Assembly (NCBI RefSeq): GCF_036934945.1
Contig: NC_088228.1
Location: forward strand, 18,312,338-18,376,337
Source: Oncorhynchus masou masou
Taxonomy: Eukaryota; Chordata; Actinopteri; Salmoniformes; Salmonidae
Reading direction: 5' to 3'
DNA: 64,000 nucleotides
Shown: positions 21,239 through 33,800 of the stretch, piece by piece
Layout: each line of letters starts with the position of its first letter
Position numbering within the stretch: the stretch's first letter is position 1
The notes under the pieces: generated by a model
Databases searched by the model: none
Seen by the model: the letters and a program-made list of their open reading frames with translations, nothing else
Told to the model about the DNA's origin: nothing
Position numbers and translations under genes: made by a program

Positions 21239-22611
21239 CAGTGGGGCAAAAAAGTATTTAGTCAGCCACCAATTGTGCAAGTTCTCCTACTTAAAAAGAT
21301 GAGAGAGGCCTGTAATATTCATCATAGGTACACTTCAACTATGACAGACAAAATGAGAAAAAACAATCCAGAAAATCACATTGTAGGATTTTTAATGAAT
21401 TTATTAGCAAATTATGGTGGAAAATAAGTATTTGGTCACCTACAAACAAGCAAGATTTCTGGCTCTCACAGACCTGTAACTTCTTCTTTAAGAGGCTCCT
21501 ATGTCCTTTACTCGTTACCTGTATTAATGGCACCTGTTTGAACTTGTTATCAGTATAAAAGACACCTGTCCACAACCTCAAACAGTCACACTCCAAACTC
21601 CACTATGGCCAAGACCAAAGAGCTGTCAAAGGACACCAGAAACAAAATTGTAGACTTGCACCAGGCTGGGAAGACTATTCAGTGCAATAGGTAAGCAGCT
21701 TGGTTTGAGGAAATCAACTGTGGGAGCAATTATTAGGAAATGGAAGACAAGACCACTGATAATCTCCCTCGATCTGGGGCTCCACGCAAGATCTCACCCG
21801 TGGGGTCTAAATGATCACAAGAACGGTGAGCAAAAATCCCAAAACCACACGGCGGGACTGAGTGAATGACCTGCAGAGAGTGAATGACCTGCAGAGAGTT
21901 ACCAAAGTAACAAAGCCTACCATCAGTAACGCAGTAACACACTAGGGGCGGCAGGGTAGCCTAGTGGTTAGAGCATTGGACTAGTAACCGAAAGGTTGAC
22001 AAGCTGACAAGGTACAAAATCTGTCGTTCTGCCCCTAAACAGGCAGTTAACCCACTGTTCCTAGGCCGTCATTGAAAATAAGAATTTGTTCTTAACTGAC
22101 TTGCCTAGTAAAATAAAGGAAAAATAAAAAAACGCCGCCAGGGACTCAAATCCTGCAGTGCCAGACGTGTCCCCCTGCTTAAGCCAGTACATGTCCAGGC
22201 CCGTCTGAAGTTTGCTAGAGAGCATTTGGATGATCCAGAAGAAGATATGGTCAAATGAAACCAAAATATAGCTCTTTAGGTAAAACTCAACTCGTCGTGT
22301 TTGAAGGACAAAGAATGCTGAGTTGCATCCTAAGAACACCATACCTACTGTGAAGCATGGGGGTGGAAACATCATGCTTTGGGGCTGTTTTTCTGCAAAG
22401 GGACCAGGACGACTGATCCGTGTAAAGGAAAGAATGAATGAGGCCATGTGTCGTGAGATTTTGAGTGAAAACCTCCTTCCATCAGCAAGGGCATTGAAGA
22501 TGAAACGTGGCTGGGTTTCTGTACAGCACAATGTGACACCAGCTGATGTAAGAAGGGCTTTATAAATACATTTGATTGAAATTTGATATGTAAACTTCTG
22601 ACTTCAACTGT
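21239..22611 (+). mobile_element. Chimeric Tc1-like element carrying a SINE and an L2 tail
   Basis: Begins CAGTGGGGCAAAAAAGTATT after TA. The plus strand encodes transposase pieces (MAKTKELSKDTRNKIVDLHQ near 21605; NTIPTVKHGGGNIMLWGCFS near 22329-22390). A SINE occupies 21945-22131. After the KGPGRLIRVKERMNEAMCRE block, sequence switches at about 22506 to an L2-type LINE 3' tail (GGCTGGGTTTCTGTACAGCA), then at about 22580 to the end of another Tc1 family (GTAAACTTCTGACTTCAACT). Confidence 0.8.
21945..22131 (+). mobile_element. tRNA-derived SINE, near full length
   Basis: Starts GGGGCGGCAGGGTAGCCTAG followed by TGGTTAGAGCATTGGACTAG, a tRNA-like box A region. A degenerate box B, CTGTCGTTCTGCCCCTAAAC and a tail GACTTGCCTAGTAAAATAAA then lead to an A-rich end. 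Inserted in Tc1 transposase sequence: the host text ...AACACACTA resumes CGCCGCCAGGG. Confidence 0.8.
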
Positions 22612-22652
22612 GTGTGTGTGTGTGTGCGTGCGTGTGCGTGCGCGCGCATACA
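22605..22652. repeat. (GT)n/(GC)n microsatellite
   Basis: GT dinucleotides grading into GCGT and CGCG steps, directly at the right end of the preceding Tc1-like element. Confidence 0.85.
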
Positions 22653-22924
22653 TAACTGCAGCAGTCTGGTTCGGATTTGTACCGGTCCTTTTGGACAAGT
22701 CAGTTAAAATGACATACCTGAGACAATCAGGTCTGACCCAGACCCATGACATTATTTAGAATTCTGGATCCGGACCATCTCAAATCCTGGATAGAGTCTT
22801 GGGTATTCGGGTGCAGATGGATCTGTGAAGACCTCCTATAGACCTCTAGACCATAAGTGTCTGTTTCCTCAGCTCACAGGCTTTGTTTTGTGTGCATGTG
22901 TTTATGTAGTGTGCACATGTGGTA

Positions 22925-24191
22925 CAGTATATTTAGAAAGTATTCAGACCCCTTCACTTTGTTACAGCCTTATTCTAAAATGGATTGAATACATTTTTCC
23001 CTCATCAATCTACACACATTACCGCGTAATGACAAAGCAAAAACAGTTTTGTAGGCATTTTAGCAAATTTATAAAAAATGTAAATACCTTATTTATGTAA
23101 GTATTCAGACCCTTTCTATGAGACTCAATTTACCTCAGGTGCATCCTGTTTCCATTGATCATCCTTGATGTTTTTACAACTTGATAGGAGTCCACCAGAG
23201 CAAAAACCAAGCCATGAGGTCAAAGGAATTGTCCATAGAGGTCAGAGACAGGATTGTGTCGATGCACATATCTGGGGATGGGTACCAAAAACATTCTGCA
23301 GCATTGAAGGTCCCCAAGAACACAGTGGCCTCCATCATTCATAAATTGAAGAAGTTTGGAACCACCAAGACTCTTCCTAGAGCTGGCCACCAGGCCAATC
23401 TGCGCAATCATGGGAGAAGGCCCTTGGTCAGGGAAGTGACCAAGAACTCGATGGTCTCTCTGACAGAGCTCCAGAGTTCCTCTGTGGAGATGGGAGATCC
23501 GTGGAGATGGGAGATCCTTCCAGAAGGACACCCATCTCTGCAGCACTCCACCAATCAGGCCTTTATGGTAGAATGGCCAGAAAGAAGACATTCTTCACTA
23601 AAAGGCATGACAGCCCGCTTGGAGTTTGCCAAAACGGCACCTAAAGGCTTCTCAGACCATGAGAAACAAGATTCTCTCGTTTGATGAAACCAAAATGGAA
23701 CTCCTTGGCCTGAATGCCAAGCGTCACGTCTGGAGGAAACGAGGCACCTGGCCAATAGGATCCCTACGGTGAAGCATGGTGGTCGCAGCAGATGTTTTTC
23801 AGTGGCAGGGACTGGGTGACTAGTTAGGATCGAGGCAAAGATGAACGGAGCAAAGTACAGAGAGATCCTTGATGAAAATCTGCTCCAGAGTGCTCAAGAC
23901 CTCAGACTGGGGCGACGGTTCACCTTCCTACAGGACAATGACCCTAAGCACACAGCCAAGACAACACAGGAGTGGCTTCAGGACAAGCCTCTGAATGTCC
24001 TTGAGTGGCCCAGCAAGAGCCCAGACTTGAACCCGATCGAACATATCTGTAGAGACTTGAAAATAGCTGTGCAGCGACGCTCCCCATCCAACCTGGCATA
24101 GTTTGAGAAGATCTCCCCAAATACAGGTTTGCCAAGCTTGAAGCGTCATAAGACTAGGGGCTATAATCGCTGCGAAACGTGCTTCAACTAC
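22925..24191 (+). mobile_element. Tc1-like transposon, right end replaced by a LINE
   Basis: Left terminus CAGTATATTTAGAAAGTATT after TA at 22923-22924. It contains a broken transposase (23217-24101). The right inverted repeat is missing: at about 24191, after GTGCTTCAAC, the sequence becomes LINE reverse transcriptase. Confidence 0.85.
23217..24101 (+). pseudogene. Tc1-like transposase pseudogene
   Basis: The N-terminal ORF reads RSKELSIEVRDRIVSMHISG, then the helix-turn-helix block NTVASIIHKLKKFGTTKTLP and GRRPLVREV. A 20-base direct duplication around 23485-23515 (repeated GAGATGGGAGATC) and a frameshift near 23684 break it. A second ORF from 23841 gives MNGAKYREILDENLLQSAQD, LQDNDPKHTAKTTQEWL (second catalytic Asp) and SPDLNPIEHICRDLK (catalytic Glu). 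Dead cut-and-paste transposase of DD34E type. Confidence 0.85.
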
Positions 24192-25656
24192 TCTTTTCTC
24201 TGTATATATCAATGATGTCGCTCTTGCTGCTGGTGATTCTCTGATCCACCTCTACGCAAACAACACCATTCTATATAAATCTGGCCCTTCTTTGGACACT
24301 GTGCTAACAAAACACCAAACAAGCTTCAATGCCATACAACACTCCCTTCTGAGACCTCCAACTGCTTTTAAATGCAAGTAAAACTAAGTGCATGCTCTTC
24401 AACCGATTGCTGCCCGCACCCTCCCGCCCGACTAGCATCACTACCCTGGACGGTTCTGACTTAGAATATGTGGACAACTACAAATACCTAGGTGTCTGGT
24501 TAGACTGTAAACTCTCCTTCCAGACTCACATTAAGCATCTCCAATCCAAAATGAAATCTAGAATCGGCTTCCTATTTTGCAACAAAGCCTCCTTCACTCA
24601 TGCTGCCATACCCTCGTAAAACTGACTATCCTACCGATCCTTGACTACGGCTATGTAATTTACAAAATAGCCTCCAACACTGTACTCAGCAAATTGGATG
24701 CAGTCTATCACAGTGCCATCCGTTTTGTCACCAAAGCCCCATATACTACCCACCACTGCGACCTGTATGCTCTCGTTGGCTGGCCCTCACTACATATTCG
24801 TTGCCAAACCCACTGGCTCCAGGTCACCTATAAGTCTTTGCTAGGTAAAGCCCCGCCTTACCTCAGCTCACTGGTTACCATAGCAAATCCCACCCAAAGC
24901 ATGCGCACCAGCAGGTATATTTCACTGGTCATCCCCAAAGCCAACACTTCCTTTGGCTGCCTTTCCTTACAGTTCTCTGCTGCCAATAACTGGAACGAAT
25001 TGCAAAAATCACATCTCCCTATCTAACTTTAAGCATCAGCTGTCAGAGCAGCTTACCGATCACTGTACCTGTACACAGCCAATCTGTAAATAGCACACCC
25101 AACTAACTCATCCCCATATTGTTAATTATTTTGCTCCTTTGCACCCCAGTACCGCTACTTGCACACTCATCTTCTGCACATCTATCACCCCAGTGTTTAA
25201 TGCTATACTGTAATAATTTTGCCACTATGGCCTACTTATTGCATCACTCCCCTTATCCTACCTCATTTGCAAACACTGTATATAGACTTTCTCTATTGTA
25301 TTATTGACTTTATGTCTGTTTATTCCACGTGTAACTCTGTGTTGTTGTTTGTGTCACACTGCTTTGCTTTATATTGGCCAGGTTGCAGTTGTAAATCACT
25401 CAATCAATTACTGACAGTTGTGGCTGCTGTGTGTGATGTATTGTCTCTACCTTCTTGTCCTTTATGCAGTTGTCTGTGCCCAGGAATGTTTGTACCATGT
25501 TTTGTGCTACTACCATGCTTGCTAGGTTGTCGTCTTAGGGCTCTCTATGTAGTATTGTGTTGTCTTTGTCATGATTTGTGTTTTTAATCCCAGTCCCGCA
25601 GGCCGTCATTGTAAATAAGAATTCTCTCTTAACTGACATTCCAAATTAAATTAAAG
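24192..25656 (+). mobile_element. LINE 3' half with mutated reverse-transcriptase catalytic box
   Basis: Begins in the reverse transcriptase with YINDVALAAGDSLIHLYANN (24209 on), where the usual YADD box reads YANN. ORF pieces follow, with LEYVDNYKYLGVWLDCKLSF (24392-24619), LDAVYHSAIRFVTKAPYTTH and LVGWPSLHIRCQTHWL (24577-25026). The 3' UTR ends TAAATAAGAATTCTCTCTTA then AAATTAAATTAAAG, the same type of tail carried by the SINEs here. Frameshifted and 5'-truncated; resembles the salmonid RSg-1/L2-like group, which is inference. Confidence 0.8.
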
Positions 25657-25862
25657 TCCACCACCCAATGAACATCCAGCCCACTTGACACAACTGTGGG
25701 AAGCATTGGCATCAACATCCCTGTGGAACATTTGACACCTTGTAGAGTCCATGCCCGACATATCGAAGCTGTTCTGAGAGCAAAAGGGGGTGCAACTCCA
25801 TATTAGGAAGATGTTCCTAATGTTTTAGACACTGCACCACTTCTGACCAGAGCCGAGCCCCA
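25657..25862 (+). repeat. Unclassified interspersed repeat fragment
   Basis: Runs from the LINE tail to a terminus-like GAAGATGTTCCTAATGTTTT followed by AGACACT. It resembles the 3' end of a common fish DNA transposon, but no inverted partner is seen. Confidence 0.35.
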
Positions 25863-25875
25863 TTACATTTTAATC

Positions 25876-26057
25876 CAGCGTTTCCCAAACTCTGTCCTGG
25901 GGACCCCAAGGGCTGCGCTTCTTGTTTTTTTTGCCATAACACTACACGATTCAATGAATGATCTCAAGCTTTGATTTGAATCAGTTGTGTTGTCCTAGGG
26001 GAAAAAAACTAAACGTGCAGCCCTTTGGGTCCCCAGGATCAAGTTTGGGAAAAATGG
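25876..26057. mobile_element. hAT-type MITE (182 bp) with target duplication
   Basis: Ends CAGCGTTTCCCAAACTCTG and CAAGTTTGGGAAAAATGG are inverted repeats. Flanking 8-mers TTTTAATC (25868-25875) and TTTTAGTC (26058-26065) match at 7 of 8. No ORF. Confidence 0.7.
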
Positions 26058-26059
26058 TT

Positions 26060-26165
26060 TTAGTCATTTAGCAATGCTCTTACCCAGTGACTTACGGGAG
26101 CAATTAGGGCTAGGTGCCTTGCTCAAGGGCACAGATTTTTCACCTAGTCGGCTTGAGGCCTGGTA
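26060..26165 (-). mobile_element. SINE fragment (tRNA-proximal part, antisense)
   Basis: TCATTTAGCAATGCTCTTAC, GAGCAATTAGGGCTAGGTGC and TTCACCTAGTCGGCTTGAGG form the conserved body of a widespread fish SINE read on the plus strand. Both termini are missing. Confidence 0.5.
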
Positions 26166-26576
26166 AGACATTGTTTACTAGATAGGGTTGCCATTTGGTA
26201 TGTCATTACCAGTTCCAACAAATCTCTATTAAACTGTAGTTTAGATTAACCCATTACCACTAAACTCAGGGTCACACTTAACTAGCAAACAGAAGAAAAC
26301 CGACCAAAACACCAGAACTTGTCTCATTGGACATTGTTTTCGGTTGCAAAATGAATACAACCCTGCATCTCCTAGGATCTGGAGTGAGGGTTTCCCTAGG
26401 TACAGATCTAGCATCAGCTTCCTCTCCTCCAATCCTAACCTTTACCATTAGTGGGGGAAATGCAAAACTAAACCAAGATCAGTGTCTAGGGTAACTTCAC
26501 CCTACCATGAACACATGGGACAATGTGAATTTGAGACAAAAAAACAAGACATGCTGGTCCAAACAATGCCCTGGGT

Positions 26577-27882
26577 TTTATTTGTGAGAATTCAGGAGGA
26601 TTTTCTCATTCATTTAGAGGGTCTCAAAGAAAAAAACTCGTGGATCAATTATGATGCCATTGGAATGGGCATTCAGATTGTGGTACAAAAACTAACCAGT
26701 AGCCTTGCTAAGTACCGTACTCTTCACAGAAGAGAGCTTGTATTTCCAAGAGGAAGGCACCCGATACGTGTTGTTTACCTCGGCCTGGCAGCCTTCAGGA
26801 GAATTATTCATAAAGCAAAGAAATTTTTATACATTTTTCCTTGTTATGTATAAACTGGAATGATACATGTAGTCAAACAGTTACTGCATTCGTCTCCCTT
26901 ATATTTCATCAACAAGTAACAAAATAATGAAGTTTCATTAAGGAGCATACAATCATTATCAAAAAAACGGAAGGGGGGGTTACAAAAATATATTTTAAAA
27001 AATTCACAAAATAATTGGGGAAGGCATCTTAAACACAGGTAATCCGACAACAAACCAGAGCTAAATCATAAAAGCAGCATTAACCCAAACAAACTAGTGC
27101 TTAGATAAGTCAGACAGCAGTGACTTCTGAGAAGAAACTTCATCCTCATTTTGTTACTTGTCTCAAAAACAATTAAAACTGGAAGTTCTTAACAACCGAT
27201 TACCCACCGACTGACAAACTGATGCCTTAAATCCACAGCCACCAACTCTGTATGAATGCATGTCACCATTTGTTTCCATGATACAATGAACCAACAACCA
27301 GGAATCTGTGAGAGGACCACCTGGTTATGTTCACAATACACAAAATACAGAGAAGTTCATAGCTACCTAAACACATTGACTACAGCACGGGAAGCAATGA
27401 GGGAAGAGTTTACAAAAAAAATATTAAAACAAAAACAAACTGATTTTTTCCCCCGAAACACTGCACAATAAATAGATAACAGCAGGTTCCACACCATGCA
27501 CTGACGTGACGACACTGTTGTACAACTCCTCACACCACTTGCAGTTTGTCTTTTGAAAATGTTTAATCCCAAGTGCAAAACATCACAAATGAACAATCTG
27601 TATTCAAGTAATGTTATATACAAGGGTGGTAGGGTATTACAATATGCACTACTGTACATACAATTGCCATATTCATAATTTACAAATGTTGATATTTCTT
27701 AACAGTAAAAAAAAGAGAGAAAAAGACAAGCATTGCAATTAAGTCCCAACAGTTGCCATGGAGACAGTGTTGCATGCTGTGTGTGCGCATACCACTGCCC
27801 CTTCGTTGCATTCACAACTCTATGATGCATAGCACCTAAATGAGTTCCCGGCTGAGCCCTTAGTCCTGCCTGTGTTCGGAGG
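26577..27882 (-). other. epc1: Probable epc1 3' UTR with candidate poly(A) signal at its end
   Basis: Sequence downstream of the epc1 stop codon (TAG at 27885-27883). On the minus strand an AATAAA hexamer lies at 26582-26577. No recognised transposon interrupts the stretch, and base composition is AT-rich as expected of a 3' UTR. The true end cannot be fixed without transcript data. Confidence 0.35.
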
Positions 27883-30800
27883 CTACGTGACCTCCATGGC
27901 CACTGTGTTGTCCGATATGCTGTTTAGTGCTGGCTTGTCTTGATCCTGATTTTCCCTGGATACAGGTGGAGAGAAAATATGAACAAATCAAAATCAAAGA
28001 CTGCTCAACAATATCTACATTCATTATTGACTCAAATGGACTGGTAGGTAATATTCCTGAAGCAGCAGTTTAAGCCACGGTGATCTGAACACTGAGTAAT
28101 GGTCCATTTCTCTACATTGTGTCCCAAATTGACTATTCCCTCTGTAGTATACTACAGCTCTATCAGAGCCCTGGTCAATAGTGCACTATGAAGGGATTAG
28201 GGTGCCATTTGTGACAGGCACACACATCCATTCCCTCTCCCCCTCTCACCTTGGCACAATGTCCATTGACGGGGTGTTTGTGGAGACCTTGGGCATTTGA
28301 CAGTTAGCGGCCAGCTTTAAGGCAGATGACGACACAGCGACGTGGGCGTGGCTTAGTGTCCGGGGTATGTGGCGCTTGGTGAGGGCCCCCCCAGCAGGAC
28401 CCCCGAGTGAGGACATGCTCAGACGGAGGTTGTTGTTGTTCCCCATCAGGACCTGAGTGGCGGTGGACTTGGCAGCATTGGTGTGGGGGGTGCCGTTGTT
28501 GAAAGTGCTGGGCAAGAGGAAGGGGGAGGAGGGGGTAATGGTGGTCAGAGGGCTAGGGGTGGAGGTGGGGGCAGCAGGCGACAGAGATGCTGTGCTAGTG
28601 AGGTTCAAGCCCTTGTAGACACCTGTTGGAAGGGAGAACAGAACACAAATCATTAAGTCTGCAAGGTACTCGCTGAAGCTATACAAGCAGTATCCCCTTT
28701 GATCAGTTCCAACCTCTTGTTTGCTTCTGTCAAAGCTCTGCGTTTCATTGGAAAAGCACTTGCACGTCTCAGATTACTTGTTGCAGGAGAGTGGGAATTA
28801 TTTGATGATATGTTGAAAGAAAAAGAAACTTGCACACTAACCTTACCAGATTGACATTGGCTACATACCGGCCTTATGGCATTGGTCAGTTTACAAAGTA
28901 ATACCTACAAAAGCAATGTGCGAGTTTCTCTTTTCGTTCAAGCTCTTCTTTTAATACAAACGCTTTGGTGCAGTCAATGTTACCTGAGGGTGAAAGGACC
29001 CCGTTGACCCCACACCCCGGCCCTTCCTCATCCTTAGTCTTCAAGGCCAGCAGCTGGTCTGTGGTCACCAGGGCAGTTGCAGCAAACTGGGCACTGGCAG
29101 AATCTAACATCTTGGAGACCAGAACCTGGAAGAGGAGGACAGCAAGAACTTATTAACACAAAACTGAAGAGACTACCTGAGAAGGACAGAGAATGGAACA
29201 TGCATCTCAAGAGTAGGAGTGCAGATCTATGATCAGGTCCCTCCTATATCAGTAATCGAATAATGAATAGCCCAGGTCAGAGAGCAGGCTAACCTGTGTG
29301 CTGTTGGCAGTGGAGGAGGTGCTGTTGGCTTGTTGCTGCTGTTGGATCTGCTCAAGCTGCTGTTTCTGCATCAAGGCCAGCTGCTCCTGATGCTGCTGGT
29401 ATTGTTGGGCGGTGAAAGCTGCATGAAACGGAGAGAGAAAAGAGAACCGGTCACTTCAATATGGGGTGCAACCAATTTTCTGTCCAATCTTTTTGTCACT
29501 GTGCAAATTTCAGGTCTGCTGAGCACAAACTTGAATGTTGTGAAAATTCTGTGCAACTTCCAGCATGCGTTTACTGTGAACACAGAGGTTGAACCCGCTT
29601 TAAGTTAGTTTCAGACATTGGTCAAGTAGGCTACTGTGGATGATCATAATGTAGACCTACCATAAAAAAACAATGGGGAATGCATCCCATAACATGGAAA
29701 TAGGTGTTCTATCACTCAGCCTATAATAGCAGCCAATGTAGACCTATATTCCATGAGACTTTTGAAATAAAAACCACGCAGGGCTCGACATTAACCGGTT
29801 TATCCACTTGTCCTTCAGACAAGGTGACTGAAAATGTGTTGTTTGATGCAAGAAACCACTTTACAAAATAAAATGCATTTGTATTCCCATACCATTATTT
29901 CAAAGAAATCAGAAATGATGCTACCCCTGTGCCCTTTGGCTACTTAGCTTATTCAAGCCAGTCTCAAAATACAACACTGCCGGTTGAAGAACAAAAAAAA
30001 GCTCTTTACCCAACTCACTTTTCACATAGGTTTAGAAATGTACATGTCCTGTGTTCTGTACTCTTGTAAGAAGCAATCACTACCCCATTGCTCACTACAA
30101 ATGAGCTATAACTGGGCCTCCCTAACTAGTAAAGGATATGAACAAATGTGCCCAAGTCGCTACATGCGCTTGTTTTGAAAGCGAGAGCTGCATCTACTCA
30201 CGACTGCTCATACTAGTTCAAAGTGACTGGCACAGATGCATTATGGCAATGGTCTATTTGCATATAGGCCAACTGCAACTCTGATTGGTTACGACACACC
30301 GATCTGTGTAGAGTACGGGCCTGAGTTGTGACTGTCAGTGCAATAGAATCCTACTCCGATGTGTTATGCCTACAACAAAATGTCATGCAAAGTTTTGCAC
30401 AGTTCCTTTTGTTTCTGGAATGTTGCATTGAAAGCTTAGAATCAACACAATATTGGCCACTAGCATAAGGAATTGTTTTAAGATGGTCATAACAAGGATT
30501 ATTTATAGTTAGGATCGAGGCAAAGATGAACGGAGCAAAGTTCAGAGAGATCCTTGATGAAAACCTGCTCCAGAGCGCTCAGGACCTCAGACTGGGGTGA
30601 AGGTTCACCTTCCAACAGGACAACGACCCTAAGCACACAGCCAAGACAATGCAGGAGTGGCTTCGGGACAAGTCTCTGAATGTCCTTGAGTGGCCCAGCC
30701 AGAGCCCGGACTTGAACCCAATCTAACATCTCTGGAGAGATCTGAAAATAGCTGTGCAGCGATGCTCCCCATCCAACCTGACAGAGCTTTAGAGGATCTG

Positions 30801-33800
30801 CAGAGAAGAATGGGAGAAACTCCAAATACAGCTGTGCCAAGCTTGTAGCGTCATACCCAAGAAGACTTGAGGCTGTAATCACTGTCAAAGGCACTTCAAC
30901 AAAGTACTATGTAAAGGGTCTAAATACTCATGTAAATGTGGTATCAGTTTTTTTGCTTTGTCATTATGGGGTAGTGTGTGTAGATTGAGGATAAAAATAA
31001 ATCAATTTTAGGGCTGTACCGTGACAAAATATCCCCTTATTTTAGGCACCAAACTATCTCCATAGATACACTTCCATTCATTTTTCAAAATGGCACCGGG
31101 GCCGTCAGACAAGTCTCGAGGCTGCTACTGGCAGAAAAGGCTGTTCAGACTTCAGACGAATCTTGTGGGCATCCAAGAGCAAAAAGGAGAACACCATCGT
31201 ATTCATGAGAGACTCGTCTTTCAATAGTGGTCATAAATGGTTTAGGCCAAACCGTTTGGACACCACACACCATTTTGTGAAAAGACCCATTTTCGGGATG
31301 TCTCATGGTCTGATAAACATCACTCTAGCTCTGCTACCTTTCAGCACAGATGCGGAAGGGAGATATTGACGGATGTGGTGATTGAGACGCAGTGCACGGA
31401 ACCCGCTAGCGGGCTGAAATTCCACAACATATAGTGATCGCTACATAGTCATATTAAACATTCATGAAAATACATGTCTCCAGTCATGTTTGGTTTCACT
31501 GCAATCAACTGGTTTGTTTGTAACTCAATCAAACATGATGGGTCATTTCGCGGGACATATTGACTGAAAGAAACAGATTTGAAGACAAGTCATGACATCA
31601 TTGTGCACCAATGATTTACCCGCTGTTTCGTTGATTAACTGTATTTTAACCCAATGACCACTGATCGTCTTGAAATCTAGCTGGGTAGATAGCCAATGAG
31701 CTGAGCTAAACGGCAATACGCCATGTTTATGTGTTGCAAGACCAACCCATGTAGTAAGCTCCAGTGTAAAGAGAGTCATGCGCTATTGAATTTTCATACT
31801 GGAAGGAGCTACACATATTACACACGCATTGGTTGGTGAGCGTGCAGATTCAGTTTATATATCAATCATTATGGCGACTAAGTCAGGGAAAGCTAAATCT
31901 AAGTCTAGATATACAGATATTACACATAATTTTAGAATAAATTGATTGGGAAGGTGAGACCGAGATTGTTGTAGAACGATTCATTTAGCGATTGTGCAGG
32001 AATATTTTTTGAACGGGAGAGGACATCGTTTTGGACTGGTAAGTTCTTATCATGCTAATGCCCTTGTTTGAAATTAATATAAAATATGTGATTCTTTTTA
32101 CATTTTAGAAGCAATAAATAAACATGTAATGTCATGAAATGTGAGATGCGTGTGTCTGCCGCCCCACCCAAACCCACATGAAATAGCGTATTTGATGCTG
32201 TTGAGGGGAGGGCAGGACCACAATGGCCAAAGTGGAGACAGTAGATACAGCTGGTGTGTTGTAATATAATAAAGACAGTAGATCTAGCTGAAATGTCATA
32301 ATATAATAAAGACAGTAGATCTAGCAGGTAATAGTAATAATCAATATATTCAACCTTAGATATATATGAGAGAGTTTATCATACCTGTTGATACAGGGCT
32401 CATATGTGAAACTATTCTAACTTAACATTTGTCTTTCACAGTGACACGGACTCCGAATGGGAGTCTTATCCGGTGTCCTGTGTGAATTTAAGTATGCTCT
32501 CTAATTCTCTCTCTCGAGGACCTGAGCCCTAGGACCATGCGTCAGGACTACCTCGCATGATGACTCCTTGCTGTCCCCAGTCCACCTGGCCTTGCCGCTG
32601 TTCCAGTTTCAACTGTTCTGAAGGGGACTGGCAACCCCTCATAGCCTGGTTCCTCTCTAGGTTTCTTCCTAGCCATTGCTTGCTGTTTGGGGTTTTAGGC
32701 TGAGGCTATATAAGTAGATTTGAATTGATAAAGGACTGAGGGTCTTCCAAATATTGAAAGTGTATAAATAGTTACCCATGTTATTTTGTAAATATATATA
32801 TATTTTTTTTTTATCAATAAGTTTTTTTTCCCCTTCCATGGGGCAGGGGTGTTAGAATACCATTTTGGTATTTTGTATATAGTTATTTGTTTCAAAATGT
32901 ATACCTTCACCAATTTGGCCACTTGGGTACATTTGGGCTACTTGTGTGGGACACCTGGGTGACTTCATGATAAATGTCATGTAGCATTTTGGAAGTTATC
33001 ATTCTGAAACTTTGCACAAGTACTGTTGCCCTCTTATATTTTTCACTGAAATTGTCCCCATCATCCTATCTGAATGTTTGTTTTATCTTGTTCGTTTTAA
33101 AGATAAAACAATTTTAAAACATACGTTTTTTATTTTTGTGTTATATTCTCCTACATTCAATTCACATTGGGGTATGTCTTCAGGCGGAAATTGCACAAAG
33201 TAGGGGGGAGCTGTAGAGGTTAATCAGCTTCTTGATATGCCACACCTGTCAGGTGGTTGGATAATCTTGGCAAAGGAGAAATGCTCACTAACAGGGATAA
33301 ACAAATTTGTCTACACTATTTTAAAGAAATAAGCTTTTTGTGCATATAGAACATTAATGATCAACACTAAATGCTGTGTTCATATTTTTGTGCAGTATAC
33401 ATGTATGCAGGGGTAAAAGTGACAAGGCCATCAGGATGGATAATAAACAGATTAACAGCAGCCTATGTGAAGTATGAAAGTGTGTCTGAATGAGGCATCA
33501 ATATACGTGTGCAAATAGCCTGGTTAGCCATTTGATCAGCTGTTCAGCAGTCTTATGCCTTGGGGGGTGTAGAGGCTGATCAGGAGCATTTTGATCCCGA
33601 AATTGGCGCTCCGGTCTAAGGCACTGCATCTCAGTGCAAGAGGCATCACTACAGTACCTGGGTTGAATTCAGGCTGCATCACATCCGGCAGTGATTGCGA
33701 GTCCCATAGGGTGGCGCACAATTCTCAGAAACAGACTCAATGAGGGTGGTATGAGTGCCCGACGTCCACAGGTGGGGGTTGTGCTTACAGCCCAACACCG

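Larger units (their letters stand above)
31016..33221. mobile_element. Composite non-coding block, possible TTAA-flanked (piggyBac-like) element with nested L2 piece
   Basis: The right boundary reads GGGGGGAGCTGTAGAGGTTAA at 33201-33221, a CCTCTACAG-type terminus next to TTAA. The left boundary is not resolved. Short frames such as MATKSGKAKSKSRYT (31871 on) and DTDSEWESYPVS (around 32445) are acidic or basic but too short for a firm assignment. An L2-type LINE fragment lies at about 32455-32735 and a 37-bp tandem repeat at 32241-32325. The piggyBac label is inference. Confidence 0.35.

Noticed and set aside
21945..22020. tRNA-like text GGTAGCCTAGTGGTTAGAGC
   Set aside because: Part of a SINE with the characteristic tail, inserted in a Tc1 transposase.
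22061..22752. Two minus-strand ORFs of 156 and 126 codons
   Set aside because: They cross SINE, Tc1 and microsatellite sequence in the wrong orientation; no similarity recognised.
26482..26853. 123-codon plus-strand ORF downstream of epc1
   Set aside because: No recognisable domain, overlaps the probable epc1 3' UTR in antisense, and no splice or start context supports it.
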